From: Larkinella arboricola
Lineage (GTDB): Bacteria; Bacteroidota; Bacteroidia; Cytophagales; Spirosomataceae
Reading direction: 5' to 3'
Assembly: GCF_003259745.1 (NCBI RefSeq)
Contig: NZ_QLMC01000001.1
Coordinates: forward strand, 1,302,001 to 1,366,000
DNA length: 64,000 nt
The notes below the pieces were generated by a model. That model was not told where the DNA came from. It did no database searches and was given only the letters and a program-made list of their open reading frames with translations. Below are positions 1-7,672 of the stretch, one piece after another. Both the position numbers and the translations under genes were made by a program. How positions within the stretch are numbered: position 1 is the first letter of the stretch; every line of letters begins with the position of its first letter.

Positions 1-736
1 ACAGGAGCTTTACGGTTTGGTACAGCGAAACGTTCTGGGGCGCGTTCATTTCCCAGAAGAAAATCAGACACGCAAACGGTACGGCGAAAGCCCCGATAAA
101 GAGTAAGCCGGGAATAACAATGATGTTGTTGAACTGCGCTACGCCAATGTATAACCCCCAGAAAACCAGTAAGGAGGCTGAGGCAATCCGGCCAAAAAGC
201 CAGGGTTGCGGCCAGGTAGCTGCAATACTGGCAAGCGGGGGTGTGGTGTCGCGTGTGCCCACGGTAAAGGCATTCTCGATGTCGTCGTCGCTTCGTTTTT
301 CGCCGATGCGCGAGAAGATGGTTTTCAGACTAAAATCGTTGTCGAGCTGTTCGACATTGGCGAAGGTGGAAAACCGTTGATAGGGCTCGCCAAAGTGGCT
401 GTCCGAAGTGTGAGGAGGGGACGGTTTTGCCAGCCGCCACAGCGAACTGCCAATCTGGAGGCTGTCGGTCCCAACATCCATTTCACCCGTCATGACGGGG
501 GCGCTATTGAGTCGGACGTACTGATTGTCAATGGTACGGAAATGAAGTCGGCTGCCGTCGAAAAAGAGGTGCAGGTGCTGATCGGCCACGTACGGATCAG
601 CAAGCTGGTAGCTGCTTTGACCGCCACTGCCCAGCAACAGACGGTGATGGGGTGTCAGAACAAGGGTTTTTCCGGCGTCGGGCCCGGCATAACACGAAAA
701 CGTAAATAATTCAGGCGGCAGCGATTGACTATGCAT
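1..736 (-). CDS. PrsW-family-like membrane protein with FHA-like N-terminal region, 3' end outside the window
   Basis: The reading frame opens at an ATG at 736 and stays open to base 1, so about 245 residues are visible and the C-terminus lies outside. Residues about 20-110 have glycine-rich and DPYV/QHLHL-type strands resembling a forkhead-associated fold. From about residue 180 there are two close hydrophobic segments followed by FFWEMNAPQNVSLYQ, which resembles the start of PrsW-type glutamic intramembrane proteases. The FHA comparison is inference; the PrsW comparison is moderately confident. The gene starts 21 bases after gldE ends on the same strand, so co-transcription is likely. The catalytic motifs that would confirm a protease lie beyond the window. 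Confidence 0.6.
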   Translation of the reverse strand, partial: MHSQSLPPELFTFSCYAGPDAGKTLVLTPHHRLLLGSGGQSSYQLADPYVADQHLHLFFDGSRLHFRTIDNQYVRLNSAPVMTGEMDVGTDSLQIGSSLWRLAKPSPPHTSDSHFGEPYQRFSTFANVEQLDNDFSLKTIFSRIGEKRSDDDIENAFTVGTRDTTPPLASIAATWPQPWLFGRIASASLLVFWGLYIGVAQFNNIIVIPGLLFIGAFAVPFACLIFFWEMNAPQNVSLYQTVKLL

Positions 737-757
737 AATAAACGGGTTAAAAGCTGG

Positions 758-2086
758 TTAAGCGGCTGTCTCCTGCCTTACTATTTCCACGCTTTGAATC
801 CGTTTACCGTCGGACGAAAGAACTTTAAATGTAAAGCTTTCATAACTAACCTCTTCCCCGGTTTCCGGAACGCGAGTAAACAGTTCGAGCAGCAGCCCAC
901 CCAGCGACTCACTTTCGCCTTTAACGGCGTCAAAATAGGTCATGTCGACGTTCAGAACGCGGCAAACGTCCGTCAGAAGAATTTTGCTCTCCATAACAAC
1001 CGTTCGCTCGTCAATGCGATGGAAAGCCACGGGTTCTTCGTCGTCGAACTCGTCGTTAATATCGCCAAAAATCTCTTCAATAATGTCTTCCAGGGTGATC
1101 AATCCCCGGGTTCCGCCATATTCGTCTACAACGATGGCCATGTGGACCCGTCGTTTCTGAAAATCCTGGAGCAGATCGTCAATTTTTTTGGTTTCCGGGA
1201 TAAAAAAGGCGGGCCGAATGAGCGTCTGCCAGCGGAACGAATCATCGCTGTCGAGGTGCGGCAGTAAGTCCTTGAGGTACAGAATACCCTCCACTTCGTC
1301 CAGCGATTCCTTATAAACCGGCACCCGCGAATAACCCGACTGATTAATCTGCGCCAGCAGTTCCGTAAAGGTCAAATCGTCGCTAAAAGCCGTAATGTCA
1401 ACCCGCGCCCGCATGGCCTGCCGGGCCGTCAGATTACTGAAATTGACAATCCCTCTGATCAGTTCGCGTTCTTCCTGCGTAGAGTCCCGGCTGGTCAGTT
1501 CAACCGCCTGATTGAGTTCCTCCATTGACACTTTATAGCCGCGTCGCTGAATACGCTGGTCAATAACGCTGGTCAGGCTGACGAGCAGGATGGATAAAGG
1601 CCGGAAGAGGGTGGAGGCCAGGGCAACCAGCGGAGCCGTTCGCCGGGCTACCGACAAACTGTTCTGGCTGGCGTAGACTTTCGGAATGATTTCCCCGAAC
1701 AACACAATGGCCAGGGTTACAATAACCGTCACGCTGGCCAGTACCCAGCCGGAAGTAGGGTCGAGCTGGCTCAGTTTCCAGACCAGATACGTCACGATGA
1801 CGACAATAGCCAGGTTTAGTAAGTTGTTGAAGATGAGCAGGGAAGCCAGCAACCGCCGGGGGCGGTCGAGTAGCTGCATGATCCGGCGTTCGGCAGTATT
1901 GTCACTGACGCGGCAGACCGCCCGATCGTCGGACGAAAGGGAGAAAAAAGCGGCTTCAGAAGCCGAAACAATAGCCGCCAGAGCCAGTAAGACAATCAGA
2001 ATGGCGGCATAGGGGCCGTAAAAACTAAGATAGGTGCTCCAGACGTCAGCCTGGAGCACCTTACCCGAGAGTGGATCGCTATCCAT
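758..2086 (-). CDS. gldE: Gliding motility-associated protein GldE (CorC/HlyC-type CBS membrane protein)
   Basis: This 442-residue protein has the GldE layout: a DUF21 transmembrane domain with about four hydrophobic segments (roughly residues 25-170), a pair of CBS domains (roughly 215-335, including VVDEYGGTRGLITLEDIIEEIFGD-like sequence), and a C-terminal CorC_HlyC transporter-associated domain. In Flavobacterium and Cytophaga GldE is needed for gliding and acts with the lipoprotein GldD, probably in assembly of the gliding/type IX secretion machinery. The usual gldD partner is not seen next to it; a PrsW-like gene follows instead. It lies downstream of mutY and ssb on the same strand with a 31-base gap after ssb, the order typical of the phylum. 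Confidence 0.88.
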   Translation of the reverse strand: MDSDPLSGKVLQADVWSTYLSFYGPYAAILIVLLALAAIVSASEAAFFSLSSDDRAVCRVSDNTAERRIMQLLDRPRRLLASLLIFNNLLNLAIVVIVTYLVWKLSQLDPTSGWVLASVTVIVTLAIVLFGEIIPKVYASQNSLSVARRTAPLVALASTLFRPLSILLVSLTSVIDQRIQRRGYKVSMEELNQAVELTSRDSTQEERELIRGIVNFSNLTARQAMRARVDITAFSDDLTFTELLAQINQSGYSRVPVYKESLDEVEGILYLKDLLPHLDSDDSFRWQTLIRPAFFIPETKKIDDLLQDFQKRRVHMAIVVDEYGGTRGLITLEDIIEEIFGDINDEFDDEEPVAFHRIDERTVVMESKILLTDVCRVLNVDMTYFDAVKGESESLGGLLLELFTRVPETGEEVSYESFTFKVLSSDGKRIQSVEIVRQETAA

Positions 2087-2117
2087 GTAGTTGTTTATAA
2101 GTGAACAAAGCGCAGGC

Positions 2118-2657
2118 TTAGAACGGTAAATCGTCGTCGCCGGCGTTACTCATATCGTCGGGAACGGGTTCCGGTTTACGCGCTGCCGGAGCGGCTTGCG
2201 GAGCCGCCTGCCGGGCTGGTGCCGGTTGTGGGGCGGCCTGACGCGGGGCCGGAGCTGGAGCGGCTTGCGGAGCTGCCTGCTGACGCGGAGCCGGTTCCTG
2301 GTAATCTCCGCCATCACTCCCGTCCTGGCGACTGCCCAGAAACTGGAACGTGGTGGCCCGAACCGTCAGCGAGAAACGTTCTTTCCCTTCGCGGTCGGTA
2401 TAGGTTTCGGTTTTCAGACGTCCTTCAACGTAAATCTGGTTGCCCTTGCGGACATATTTTTCAACAGTTTTAGCCTGATCATTCCAAACTTCCACACGGA
2501 ACCATTCCGTTTGGTCTACTTGCTCTCCGGTGCGGGTGGTGTAGCGTTCGTTTGTGGCAACGCTAAATTTGGCAACAACCGACCCTCCATCAAGGTAGCG
2601 GACTTCCGGATCGTTACCAACATTGCCAATCAGAATCACTTTGTTCATGCTTGCCAT
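2118..2657 (-). CDS. ssb: Single-stranded DNA-binding protein
   Basis: The protein binds single-stranded DNA during replication, recombination and repair. The OB fold spans about the first 110 residues and opens with MNKVILIGNVGNDPEVRY. A low-complexity Ala/Pro/Gln-rich linker (about residues 115-160) follows, and the protein ends in the acidic tip DDDLPF used to recruit partner proteins. The frame is open back to 2714, overlapping the mutY stop, but that extension is not SSB-like. I therefore chose the ATG at 2657 (MASMNKV, 179 aa); 2648 is the alternative. It sits in the mutY-ssb-gldE run. Confidence 0.95.
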   Translation of the reverse strand: MASMNKVILIGNVGNDPEVRYLDGGSVVAKFSVATNERYTTRTGEQVDQTEWFRVEVWNDQAKTVEKYVRKGNQIYVEGRLKTETYTDREGKERFSLTVRATTFQFLGSRQDGSDGGDYQEPAPRQQAAPQAAPAPAPRQAAPQPAPARQAAPQAAPAARKPEPVPDDMSNAGDDDLPF

Positions 2658-2710
2658 AAAACGGTAAAAATAAGATGATGAATTGAGATTATCTAAGCAA
2701 GTAAAGTTAG

Positions 2711-3799
2711 TCAAAAATGAAGACTTTTCAAATAGTCTACTACTAAAATTGGCTTTGGTAACCGTTCTGTATCAGATGGTTTACAAAAAATTAAGCCATC
2801 GGGCAGCGGCACATTTCGACCCTCCGGAATCTCCACCAGCCAGAACCGCGCGCGGATACGCTGGTGTGATAAAACATGCGTCCGTTCGTCAGATAATCCC
2901 TTCAAAATTCCTTCCTGCAAGACCCAGTTCAGGATGGCTCCTTCCGGTAATTCCCGAAACGCTTCCATCGGTTCTTCGGTTTCAATCAGGCAAAAATCGT
3001 AAAGATGTTGCCAGATGTCTTTCTCTGTTCGCTCCTTCAACGCAATGCGGTCGCCCTGCCGGATGACAATGTAGTTAAAATACCGTTCGCGGACGGCATT
3101 CTTCCTGCTTTTAACCGGTAATTCGCGCTGGCGACCCGTCAGATACGCCTGACACCGCTGTTGTAACGGGCAGATCAGGCAATCGGGCGAAACCGGCGTG
3201 CACTGAATTGCCCCGAACTCCATGATGGCCTGGTTGTAGGTAGCCGGGTTGTCAGACAATTGAATAAGCTGGTCCGCAAGTTTTGCAAAGGTCTTTTTAG
3301 CCAGTGTCGTCGTAATATCCGCTTCAACGCCAAACACCCGGGCCAGTACGCGGTACACATTGCCATCGACAACGGCCGCCTTTTCGTTGAAGGAAAATGA
3401 GGCAATGGCGGCCGCCGTGTAGGTACCAACTCCCGGAAGTTTCAGCAATTCCTGGTACGTTTCCGGGAATTTTCCCGCCAGCGGCCCGGCCACATACTGG
3501 GCGGTTCGGTGCATATTTCGGGCGCGGGAGTAATACCCCAGACCCTGCCAGAGCCGGAGCAAATCCCGTTCGTCGGCGTCTGACATCGACTGCACAGTGG
3601 GGTAGGCAGCCACGAAGCGTTCGTAGTAGGGGCGGCCCTGTGCCACACGGGTTTGCTGCAGGATAACCTCTGATAACCAGATCAAATAAGGGTTGCGGGT
3701 ATGGCGCCACGGCAGATCCCGTTTATGATGTTCATACCATGCCGTCAGGGTGTTGACAAAACCGTCTTTTAAGTCGTCTGAGTCTGAAATCCAATCCAA
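2711..3799 (-). CDS. mutY: A/G-specific adenine glycosylase MutY
   Basis: MutY removes adenine mispaired with 8-oxoguanine in base-excision repair. The 362-residue protein has the HhH-GPD fold with catalytic Glu44 (LSEVILQQT), the helix-hairpin-helix loop LPGVGTYTA (residues 121-129) and catalytic Asp145 (VVDGNV). Cys200, Cys207, Cys210 and Cys216 form the C-x6-C-x2-C-x5-C iron-sulfur loop. A C-terminal NUDIX-like domain for 8-oxoG recognition follows from about residue 235. The only start that fits is TTG at 3799, because an in-frame TAG lies five codons upstream and the next ATG is far inside the domain. It is divergent from HU. Confidence 0.95.
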   Translation of the reverse strand: MDWISDSDDLKDGFVNTLTAWYEHHKRDLPWRHTRNPYLIWLSEVILQQTRVAQGRPYYERFVAAYPTVQSMSDADERDLLRLWQGLGYYSRARNMHRTAQYVAGPLAGKFPETYQELLKLPGVGTYTAAAIASFSFNEKAAVVDGNVYRVLARVFGVEADITTTLAKKTFAKLADQLIQLSDNPATYNQAIMEFGAIQCTPVSPDCLICPLQQRCQAYLTGRQRELPVKSRKNAVRERYFNYIVIRQGDRIALKERTEKDIWQHLYDFCLIETEEPMEAFRELPEGAILNWVLQEGILKGLSDERTHVLSHQRIRARFWLVEIPEGRNVPLPDGLIFCKPSDTERLPKPILVVDYLKSLHF

Positions 3800-3847
3800 A
3801 ATAATTTGTAACTAGGTGTCGTTGAGAAGAAAAAACCCGAAATAGTG

Positions 3848-3878
3848 TTTTTTCTATAACAGGAAAAATCTACCTTTG
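3848..3878 (+). promoter_or_regulatory. Bacteroidota-type promoter for the HU gene
   Basis: TACCTTTG at 3871-3878 matches the Bacteroidota -7 consensus TAnnTTTG exactly. A T-rich stretch about 19 bases upstream (3848-3851) could serve as the weaker -33 element (consensus TTTG). The predicted transcript begins about 55 bases before the GTG start of HU. Confidence 0.6.
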
Positions 3879-3939
3879 TGCTCCAATTTGGAGAGACTTT
3901 TTTTCAACAACTGATTGAACCTTAAAGTTTAGTACGAAC

Positions 3940-4242
3940 GTGACGAAAGCAGACGTAATCGCAGAAATTGCCGAGAAGACAGGAATCGACAAGGCAGATG
4001 TTCAACACACCATTGAGACATTCTTCACCGTAATTAAGAACAACCTGGCGAAGAACGAGAACATCTACGTGAGAGGGTTCGGTAGTTTCATTAACAAAAA
4101 AAGAGCCCGTAAAGTGGCCCGGAACATCTCCAAGAATACGGCGATGGTGATTGACGAGCATTATATCCCCAGCTTCAAGCCGGCGAAAGTGTTTGTTGAA
4201 CAAGTAAAAACGCAGGTTAAGCAGGAGAACGTTTCAGCTTAA
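3940..4242 (+). CDS. HU/IHF-family DNA-binding protein
   Basis: This 100-residue histone-like protein bends and compacts DNA as a dimer. It shows the HU pattern: the N-terminal helical segment MTKADVIAEIAEKTGI, the saddle motif GFGSF, and a DNA-contacting arm ending in IPSFKPAK, which includes the intercalating Pro. The start codon is GTG at 3940; no in-frame ATG precedes the conserved N-terminus. A good -7 box lies upstream. It is divergent from mutY, as is common in this phylum. Confidence 0.95.
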   Translation: MTKADVIAEIAEKTGIDKADVQHTIETFFTVIKNNLAKNENIYVRGFGSFINKKRARKVARNISKNTAMVIDEHYIPSFKPAKVFVEQVKTQVKQENVSA

Positions 4243-4315
4243 TCTTTTGTAAGACAAAAGAGATGAGAGATTAGACAAGAGAAGCATTCTCACCCCCTCT
4301 TATCTAATCTCTCAT
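4243..4315. repeat. Two inverted repeats between HU and the TPR gene
   Basis: A short hairpin (7-bp arms at 4243-4249 and 4255-4261) begins directly after the HU stop codon. A second inverted repeat has 19-base arms at 4263-4281 (ATGAGAGATTAGACAAGAG) and 4297-4315 with one internal mismatch and a 15-base spacer. No clear T-run follows, so an intrinsic terminator is not certain. The right arm ends at the first ATG of the next frame, which is one reason to prefer the downstream ATG at 4326 for that gene. The longer repeat could be a dispersed palindromic element. Confidence 0.7.
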
Positions 4316-4325
4316 GTCTGATACA

Positions 4326-5168
4326 ATGAACAAATCCATTCTTCTCGTCATCGGCCTGGGCGTACTGGCGACGGCAGGTCTGTATAGTCTGCCAAACGTG
4401 GTGGTTCGGAACGAAGATCGCACACTGACCAACGAACGGACCACCGATCCGGAAACGGCCGTTCGGGATACGGCGGTGTTGCGCTCCGATCGCAGCGACC
4501 TGCACACGGTTAAACTGACGCCCGAACAGCAGAAGGAACTTAACCGTTTAAGCGGCCGTTTTGAAGCCGTTGACGATAAACAAAAACCGGCCGTTGGTGC
4601 CGAACTGATTCAGGCTTATCGGAAGGTAAGTCGCTATGACAGTGCAGCCTACGTTGCCGACAAACTGGCTCAGGTGGCTCCGACCGAAGCAAATGTGCTG
4701 CGGGCCGGAGATTTGTATTATGAAGCCTACGGGTTTGCCGCAGACAACCAGAAAATGGTAAGTCTGGGTAAAAAAACCCGGGAGTTTTATCAGAAAGCCC
4801 TCGACGGCAACCCTAATCTGCTGGCGGCCAAGGCAAACATGGCGATGACCTATGTGACGACCGAAACGCCCATGCAGGGAATTATGCTGCTGCGGGAGGT
4901 TCTGAAAGACGACCCGACCAATGAGCTGGCGCTGTTTAACATGGGGCTGCTCGCGATGCGTTCCGGACAATACAACCGGGCCGTCGAACGGTTTCAGGCA
5001 ATCCTGAGCAGTCATCCGGAAAATACCAAAGCGCAGTTTTATCTGGCCATTAGCCTAGGCGAAATGGGCCGGAAAGATGAAGCCCGGGAGTTGCTGGCCA
5101 AGGTGAAAGCGCGGGAGAAAGACCCGACCATTCAGGCGGCTATCAAAGAACTCGAGCAGAATTTGTAA
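4326..5168 (+). CDS. Tetratricopeptide-repeat protein, membrane-anchored or exported
   Basis: The protein is 280 residues from the ATG at 4326; an ATG at 4314 is also in frame but lies in the inverted repeat. It begins with an uncleaved-type hydrophobic segment (NKSILLVIGLGVLATAGLYSL), then a charged linker. From about residue 85 onward there are several TPR-like helix pairs, the clearest being the consecutive units around NPNLLAAKANMAMTYV, DPTNELALFNMGLLAM and HPENTKAQFYLAISLG. TPR arrays mediate protein-protein contacts; the partner is not evident. Its position between HU and a COX24-like gene suggests a conserved core protein rather than an accessory one. Confidence 0.75.
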   Translation: MNKSILLVIGLGVLATAGLYSLPNVVVRNEDRTLTNERTTDPETAVRDTAVLRSDRSDLHTVKLTPEQQKELNRLSGRFEAVDDKQKPAVGAELIQAYRKVSRYDSAAYVADKLAQVAPTEANVLRAGDLYYEAYGFAADNQKMVSLGKKTREFYQKALDGNPNLLAAKANMAMTYVTTETPMQGIMLLREVLKDDPTNELALFNMGLLAMRSGQYNRAVERFQAILSSHPENTKAQFYLAISLGEMGRKDEARELLAKVKAREKDPTIQAAIKELEQNL

Positions 5169-5259
5169 CGTGCTCACGGACTTCATCCGTCTTGTTCGAT
5201 TCATAGACGAAGGTAGGTGGGTACGAAATTTTTTAAAACCATTTAACATATTTACTATT

Positions 5260-5349
5260 ATGCCTTGCGGAAAGAAAAGAAAACGCCACAAAATTGCTAC
5301 CCACAAGCGGAAGAAGCGCCTGAGAAAGAATCGCCATAAGAAAAAATAA
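5260..5349 (+). CDS. 29-residue Lys/Arg-rich protein of the AURKAIP1/COX24-domain type
   Basis: A very short ORF encodes 29 residues, of which more than half are Lys, Arg or His (opening MPCGKKRKRHKIATHKRKKR). This matches a short conserved Bacteroidota family annotated as AURKAIP1/COX24 domain-containing proteins, related to the C-terminus of the mitochondrial ribosomal protein mS38 and likely ribosome-associated. That role is inference from the family and its basic composition. Many automatic gene callers miss it because of its size. It lies 91 bases after the TPR gene and before a structured region leading to RNase G. Confidence 0.85.
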   Translation: MPCGKKRKRHKIATHKRKKRLRKNRHKKK

Positions 5350-5383
5350 GGTAGACCACCTGCGGGTGGTATGATACCATACG

Positions 5384-5466
5384 GGCCGGCCAATCGGAGG
5401 ACTTATTCGCTTGTGCAGCAGGTAACTGCCTGAATGCCAACGAACCGATTGTCCGGCCTTTTTCTT
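5384..5466 (+). promoter_or_regulatory. Long hairpin between the basic-protein gene and RNase G: terminator or 5' UTR element
   Basis: GGCCGGCCAATCGG at 5384-5397 pairs with CCGATTGTCCGGCC at 5445-5458 (one mismatch), enclosing a 47-base loop that can fold further. TTTTTCTTT follows directly, the form of an intrinsic terminator. A small hairpin at 5355-5370 (ACCACC/GGTGGT) lies just upstream. The structure ends about 35 bases before the RNase G GTG, so it could also control RNase G expression. Confidence 0.65.
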
Positions 5467-5498
5467 TATCTCAGGCCTCTTAACCGCACATTCATCTT

Positions 5499-7061
5499 GT
5501 GAGTAACGAATTAGTAATTAGTTCGACTCAGAAAGGCGATCGGATAGCACTTTTGCAAGACAAAAGACTGCTGGAATATCACGTTGAAGAGTCGGACAGC
5601 AGCTTTACCGTCGGCGATATCTATTTAGGAACAGTTAAAAAATTAGTGACGGGCCTCAATGCGGCATTTGTCGACATTGGTTACGAAAAAGATGCGTTTC
5701 TGCATTATCTGGATCTAGGCTCCAACATTAATTCGCTTAACAAATTTACCAAAGATGTAATCGCCAAACGGGTCAATACCGGCAAGCTGAACAATTTCAA
5801 GCTCGAACCCGAAATTGACAAACTCGGGAAAATCGATAAGGTATTGAACAAGAATGCACCCATTCTGGTGCAGGTTGTCAAAGAACCCATCTCGACCAAA
5901 GGGCCGCGCTTATCCTGCGATATCTCCATTGCGGGGCGGTATCTGGTGTTGGTACCCTTTGCCAATACGGTCAATATGTCCAAAAAAATTACGGATAAAG
6001 CCGAACGGACGCGCCTGATGCGCCTGATGTCGTCGATTAAACCGCAAAATTTTGGCGTAATTGTCCGGACCGTCGCACAAGGGAAAGACGTTGAAGAACT
6101 GGACCGCGATCTGACTAACTCCCTCGAAAAATGGGAAAAAGGAATTGCGGCTCTGCGCGACGCCAAACCCCGCGACCGGATTATTGGCGAGATGAACCGG
6201 GCTTCATCCATCCTCCGCGATATGCTGAACGAATCCTTCGACAGCATTACCGTCGATACCCGGGAGATGTATGATGAAATTAAAACGTACATTCACACAA
6301 TTGCCCCCGAAAAAGAAAAGATCGTCAAGTTACACAACAACACAAAGGCGAAGGTTTTCGAACAATTCGGGCTGGAAAAACAGATTAAATCGCTATTTGG
6401 TCGGTCGGTGAGTCTGCCCGGTGGCGGTTATCTGATTATCGAACACACGGAGGCTCTCCACGTCATCGACGTCAACAGCGGTAATAAATCGAATTCTGAG
6501 GAGGATCAGGAAGCTACGGCTGTCAGCGTCAACAAAGAGGCTGCCAAAGAAATTGCCCGCCAGCTCCGGCTGCGCGATATGGGCGGAATTATCGTGATCG
6601 ATTTTATCGACATGAAGAAGCCCGACAACAAGAAAATGATTTTCGACGTGATGCGGGAGGAAATGAAAGCCGACCGTTCCAAATTCACGATTTTGCCGCT
6701 AACCAAGTTTGGTCTGATGCAAATTACGCGGCAGCGTGTTCGACCGGAAATCAATATTGTTACCAAAGAGGTTTGCCCGACCTGTGGCGGAACCGGTACC
6801 ATTCAGGCCAGTATCCTGATTACCGACGTCATTGAGCAGAACCTGGAATATATTCTGACCCGTCAGAACGAGCGCGGGGTCCAAATTATGCTGCATCCTT
6901 ACCTTTTTGCCTATTATACCGCAGGCTGGTGGTCGAAGCAGATGCAGTGGTTTATGAAATATAAAACGTGGATCACGTTGATCAAAGACAGCTCGTTTGG
7001 CATCAATGAATTTAAGTTCTACAACAAACAGGGCGAGGAGATTGAAGTAACGGCGGGTTAG
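5499..7061 (+). CDS. rng: Ribonuclease E/G family protein (RNase G-like)
   Basis: This endoribonuclease family processes rRNA and degrades mRNA. The 520 residues contain an N-terminal S1-type RNA-binding region (about 35-150) carrying a lysine-rich insertion (about 75-120), an RNase-H-like/5'-sensor region, and the catalytic DNase-I-like domain. Metal-binding Asp324 (HVIDVNSG) and Asp368 (IVIDFIDM) are present. The zinc-link CPTCGG (Cys426, Cys429) mediates dimerisation in the family. The length fits RNase G rather than full RNase E. Translation starts at GTG 5499. A strong terminator follows at 7089-7119. Confidence 0.93.
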   Translation: MSNELVISSTQKGDRIALLQDKRLLEYHVEESDSSFTVGDIYLGTVKKLVTGLNAAFVDIGYEKDAFLHYLDLGSNINSLNKFTKDVIAKRVNTGKLNNFKLEPEIDKLGKIDKVLNKNAPILVQVVKEPISTKGPRLSCDISIAGRYLVLVPFANTVNMSKKITDKAERTRLMRLMSSIKPQNFGVIVRTVAQGKDVEELDRDLTNSLEKWEKGIAALRDAKPRDRIIGEMNRASSILRDMLNESFDSITVDTREMYDEIKTYIHTIAPEKEKIVKLHNNTKAKVFEQFGLEKQIKSLFGRSVSLPGGGYLIIEHTEALHVIDVNSGNKSNSEEDQEATAVSVNKEAAKEIARQLRLRDMGGIIVIDFIDMKKPDNKKMIFDVMREEMKADRSKFTILPLTKFGLMQITRQRVRPEINIVTKEVCPTCGGTGTIQASILITDVIEQNLEYILTRQNERGVQIMLHPYLFAYYTAGWWSKQMQWFMKYKTWITLIKDSSFGINEFKFYNKQGEEIEVTAG

Positions 7062-7088
7062 CCGCTACCAAAACTTCGAAACAGAATG

Positions 7089-7123
7089 CCAAAAGCCACC
7101 TTTTCCGGGTGGCTTTTGGTTTA
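7089..7123. terminator. Intrinsic terminator after RNase G, shared with the convergent YdeI-like gene
   Basis: CCAAAAGCCACC (7089-7100) pairs perfectly with GGTGGCTTTTGG (7108-7119) around a 7-base loop, followed by a T-rich tail on the plus strand. It lies between two convergent genes. Confidence 0.85.
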
Positions 7124-7600
7124 TACATCGGACAGCTTTTTATTTCGTAGCAATCGGTTGATGGTTTCGGCCATGCGTTCAATTCTGGATTCTTCAGTTT
7201 TGGCCAAATCAATCCAGTCAATGTACGCTTTTTGCTCGTCGTCTGAATAACTCAAAAAGGTCTGATGAGCCTGGGGTTCGTCTTCCAGACAAAGTAACAA
7301 ATCCTTCCGGGTATCGACCGGAGCCTGTTCCGGATACAGGGTGATGTGTACCCAGTCGCCGGCCTGTTTCCCAATCTGTTTCCGGATTTCGGCTTTCACC
7401 GCCAGAAAAAGCTGGCCGTTACCCAGCGGCATCAACTGGCAGTTTTTAAGCTCATACTCATCGATACGGCCTTTTACTTTCACCCAGTTGAAATACGACT
7501 TTTTATCGGGCTTGACTTCGGGCAGGGCAGCATAGGTCCAACCTCCTTTACCCTCAAATTTTTTGAGCCGGTATGAGCCATCAACCAGCGGTTCTTCCAT
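7121..7600 (-). CDS. DUF1905/YdeI (OmpD-associated) family protein
   Basis: The 159-residue protein combines a DUF1905 beta domain (about residues 10-90, with WTYAALPEVKP and the FNWVKVKGRIDEYELKN stretch) with a C-terminal YdeI/OmdA-type helical segment (about 105-155, with LSYSDDEQKAYIDWIDLAKTEESRIERMAETINRL). YdeI-like proteins are linked to polymyxin or envelope stress in enterobacteria, but the biochemical role is unknown. No signal peptide is seen. It is convergent with RNase G and followed on the same strand by an SDR gene lying upstream; 72 bases separate them. Confidence 0.82.
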   Translation of the reverse strand: MEEPLVDGSYRLKKFEGKGGWTYAALPEVKPDKKSYFNWVKVKGRIDEYELKNCQLMPLGNGQLFLAVKAEIRKQIGKQAGDWVHITLYPEQAPVDTRKDLLLCLEDEPQAHQTFLSYSDDEQKAYIDWIDLAKTEESRIERMAETINRLLRNKKLSDV

Positions 7601-7672
7601 CGCAATACAAGGTTGTTTAACCGCTAAAGATACTTATAAACTGTTGATAGAAGGCTGTAAAGGCAGCTTCTT

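Noticed and set aside
206-709. Plus-strand ORF of 167 residues
   Set aside because: It lies opposite the PrsW-like gene, which has membrane helices and operon context; the plus-strand translation has no recognisable pattern.
2160-2300. Repeated GC-rich units in the ssb gene as a possible repeat array
   Set aside because: They encode the Ala/Pro/Gln-rich linker of SSB; low-complexity coding, not a CRISPR or mobile repeat.
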